A DNA stretch of 5,896 bases from Ruixingdingia sedimenti. Its GTDB lineage: Bacteria > Pseudomonadota > Alphaproteobacteria > Rhodobacterales > Rhodobacteraceae. Made by a program: the position numbers and the translations under genes. Positions 4,986-5,896 of the stretch are shown one piece after another (positions within the stretch are counted from its first letter, which is position 1; each line of letters starts with the position of its first letter). The notes beneath the pieces are model-generated. The model worked only from the letters and a program-made list of their open reading frames with translations, had not been told where the DNA came from and did no database searches. Location of the stretch: assembly GCF_031432425.1 (NCBI RefSeq), contig NZ_JAVKPH010000077.1, positions 1-5,896 on the forward strand, written 5' to 3'.

Positions 4986-5338
4986 TCTGCGCGTGAAGCC
5001 TTGTCACCCGCCAGTGCCGATCATTCCACCAGCAGATTGATCTGGGGCCATTCAGATCGGTCCGTTCTCCGGGACCCCTCCCTCAAGGCTTGTCCACATC
5101 TTCGTGCCATCGCCCCCCTTGTTCCGAATCGTCCCGCGTTGCACCCTTCTCTTCTGAGGAAGAGCAGCCCTCAACCAAGAGCACAACAGTCTGTCGGGAC
5201 GGCATTCGCGGAAGGTCCAGGCGCCTTGGCGCCCCCAGCGTCATTGTCTCCGATCATTCTTTCCCCACACCTCCAGGGCGTGGGCTGCCAGTGGTATGAG
5301 CCAAGCCAATCCTCCGTCGAAACGAGGATGTACCAATC
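4986..5338. other. 353-bp divergent intergenic region between hicA and the rightward gene
   Basis: I see no convincing gene. It holds a cluster of CAGAT/ATCTG repeats at 5033-5058, a CTCTTC/GAAGAG inverted repeat with a four-base loop at 5149-5164, and GGCGCC-TT-GGCGCC at 5220-5233. The middle part is pyrimidine-rich on the plus strand. A 53-codon leftward frame (5083-5244) is open but unsupported. No clear promoter for the rightward gene was found. Confidence 0.4.
5324..5328 (+). promoter_or_regulatory. Ribosome binding site of the rightward gene at 5339
   Basis: GAGGA ends ten bases before the ATG at 5339. It is the only Shine-Dalgarno-like sequence in the preceding 30 bases. The ATG at 5328, within this site, is out of frame and too close to use it. 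Confidence 0.45.
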
Positions 5339-5896
5339 ATGGGCTTGCCACCACGCGTCTATTTCACCCTCCATGAAGTCACTGCCCGCTGGGGCTGCAA
5401 CATTGCCGATGTCGCAGGCTGGGCCGATGCGGGCCGCTTCCGGATCCTGACCGGCATCCCTGCCGTCCGCTGCGGCGAAGAGGTCATCGCGGGCAAGGTA
5501 GTGCTCTCCCCGATGGAACTGCTGCCCCTGTTTCGCCGCTGCGGCACCGGCCCGACTGAAGGTGTCATGCGCCGTATTCAGCCCTTGGGGCGGCAGGAGT
5601 GGCTGCTGATCACTGATCCGGTTGGCGGGCTTGCTGTGACGATCTCCGACATGCTGATCCTGGCCGAGGAGGTTCATGCCTTCGAGGAGGAGAATGAGAT
5701 GGTCCGCCGTGTGACAAGCGGACCAGGCGCAACCACGCCCTACGATTGGGACGGCATGATGGTCGCCCTGATCCATCGCATCCACGAGCAGGGCCTTCCC
5801 GCGACGCAGGCCGAACTCATCGCCGAGATGCAGGACTGGTTCGCCGATCAGTCGGATGGCCGGAAGATCCCCGACAGCCGCAGCGTCCGGCGCAGG
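5339..5896 (+). CDS. Uncharacterised protein, N-terminal 186 aa (partial), two HTH-like regions
   Basis: The frame is open from the ATG to the window end and is incomplete at its 3' end. The product starts MGLPPRVYFTLHEVTARWGC; residues about 8-36 look like a MerR/excisionase-type helix-turn-helix (FTLHEVTARWGCNIADVAGW). A middle beta-rich part (about 40-100) includes LLPLFRRCGTGP and EWLLITDP, followed by a helix (MLILAEEVHAFEEENEM). Residues about 135-186 (YDWDGMMVALIHRIHEQGLP, then TQAELIAEMQDWFAD and PDSRSVRRR) look like a second winged-helix-type domain. I recall similar hypothetical proteins in Rhodobacterales accessory regions but know no function. A DNA-binding role is inference. The start is set by the GAGGA at 5324 and the onset of family-like sequence. 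It is divergent from hicAB. The leftward 204-aa frame opposite it looks like a shadow. Confidence 0.75.
   Translation, partial: MGLPPRVYFTLHEVTARWGCNIADVAGWADAGRFRILTGIPAVRCGEEVIAGKVVLSPMELLPLFRRCGTGPTEGVMRRIQPLGRQEWLLITDPVGGLAVTISDMLILAEEVHAFEEENEMVRRVTSGPGATTPYDWDGMMVALIHRIHEQGLPATQAELIAEMQDWFADQSDGRKIPDSRSVRRR

Noticed and set aside
5083..5244. Leftward 53-codon frame starting MTLGAPRRLD
   Set aside because: GGAG lies only three bases from the ATG, composition is unremarkable and there is no recognisable motif; an unsupported small open frame.
5171..5785. Leftward 204-aa open frame
   Set aside because: Mostly antisense to the better supported rightward gene at 5339; His/Gln/Gly-rich shadow.
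1..5896. CRISPR array
   Set aside because: No regularly spaced repeats of 23-40 bases are seen; the only repeats are the short ones listed.

Overview
The window looks like accessory (island) DNA from a GC-rich alphaproteobacterium, most likely a member of the Rhodobacterales. The evidence is the high GC content, protein families I associate with that order, and a truncated initiator tRNA (fMet) 3' end. The order-level assignment rests on remembered family resemblance, not on a search.

Left part (1-607): the first 19 bases hold the start of a leftward gene that leaves the window, with a good ribosome binding site. Next comes a rightward 3' remnant of an abortive-infection-type gene (about 74-286) that has lost its 5' end. 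About 320 bp follow in which I see no gene.

Integrase part (608-2578): a 66-aa protein of unknown function is followed, with translational-coupling geometry, by a complete large serine recombinase (585 aa). The last ~47 codons of that recombinase are not ordinary family sequence. They run through a 15-bp direct repeat, then a strong hairpin terminator that reads leftward, then the 3' 47 nt of a tRNA-fMet gene in antisense. The recombinase stop codon overlaps the tRNA anticodon triplet. This is an attachment-site junction. The tRNA 5' half is missing and unrelated DNA starts at about 2579.

Right part (2579-5896): a ~210-bp junction region with small repeats. Then comes a leftward group read from right to left: hicA toxin, hicB antitoxin (ATGA overlap), then a 446-aa protein of an uncharacterised family after a 231-bp gap. 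A divergent 353-bp region holds the probable hicAB promoter and an operator-like palindrome. The window ends inside a rightward gene for an uncharacterised protein with two helix-turn-helix-like ends.

Taken together, the window resembles successive insertions at a tRNA-fMet site. The recombinase moves (or moved) one element, hicAB probably stabilises its neighbour, and a defence-gene fragment has been left behind at the edge. Nothing here is demonstrably a new system. The most unusual feature is the recombinase C-terminus built from terminator and tRNA sequence.
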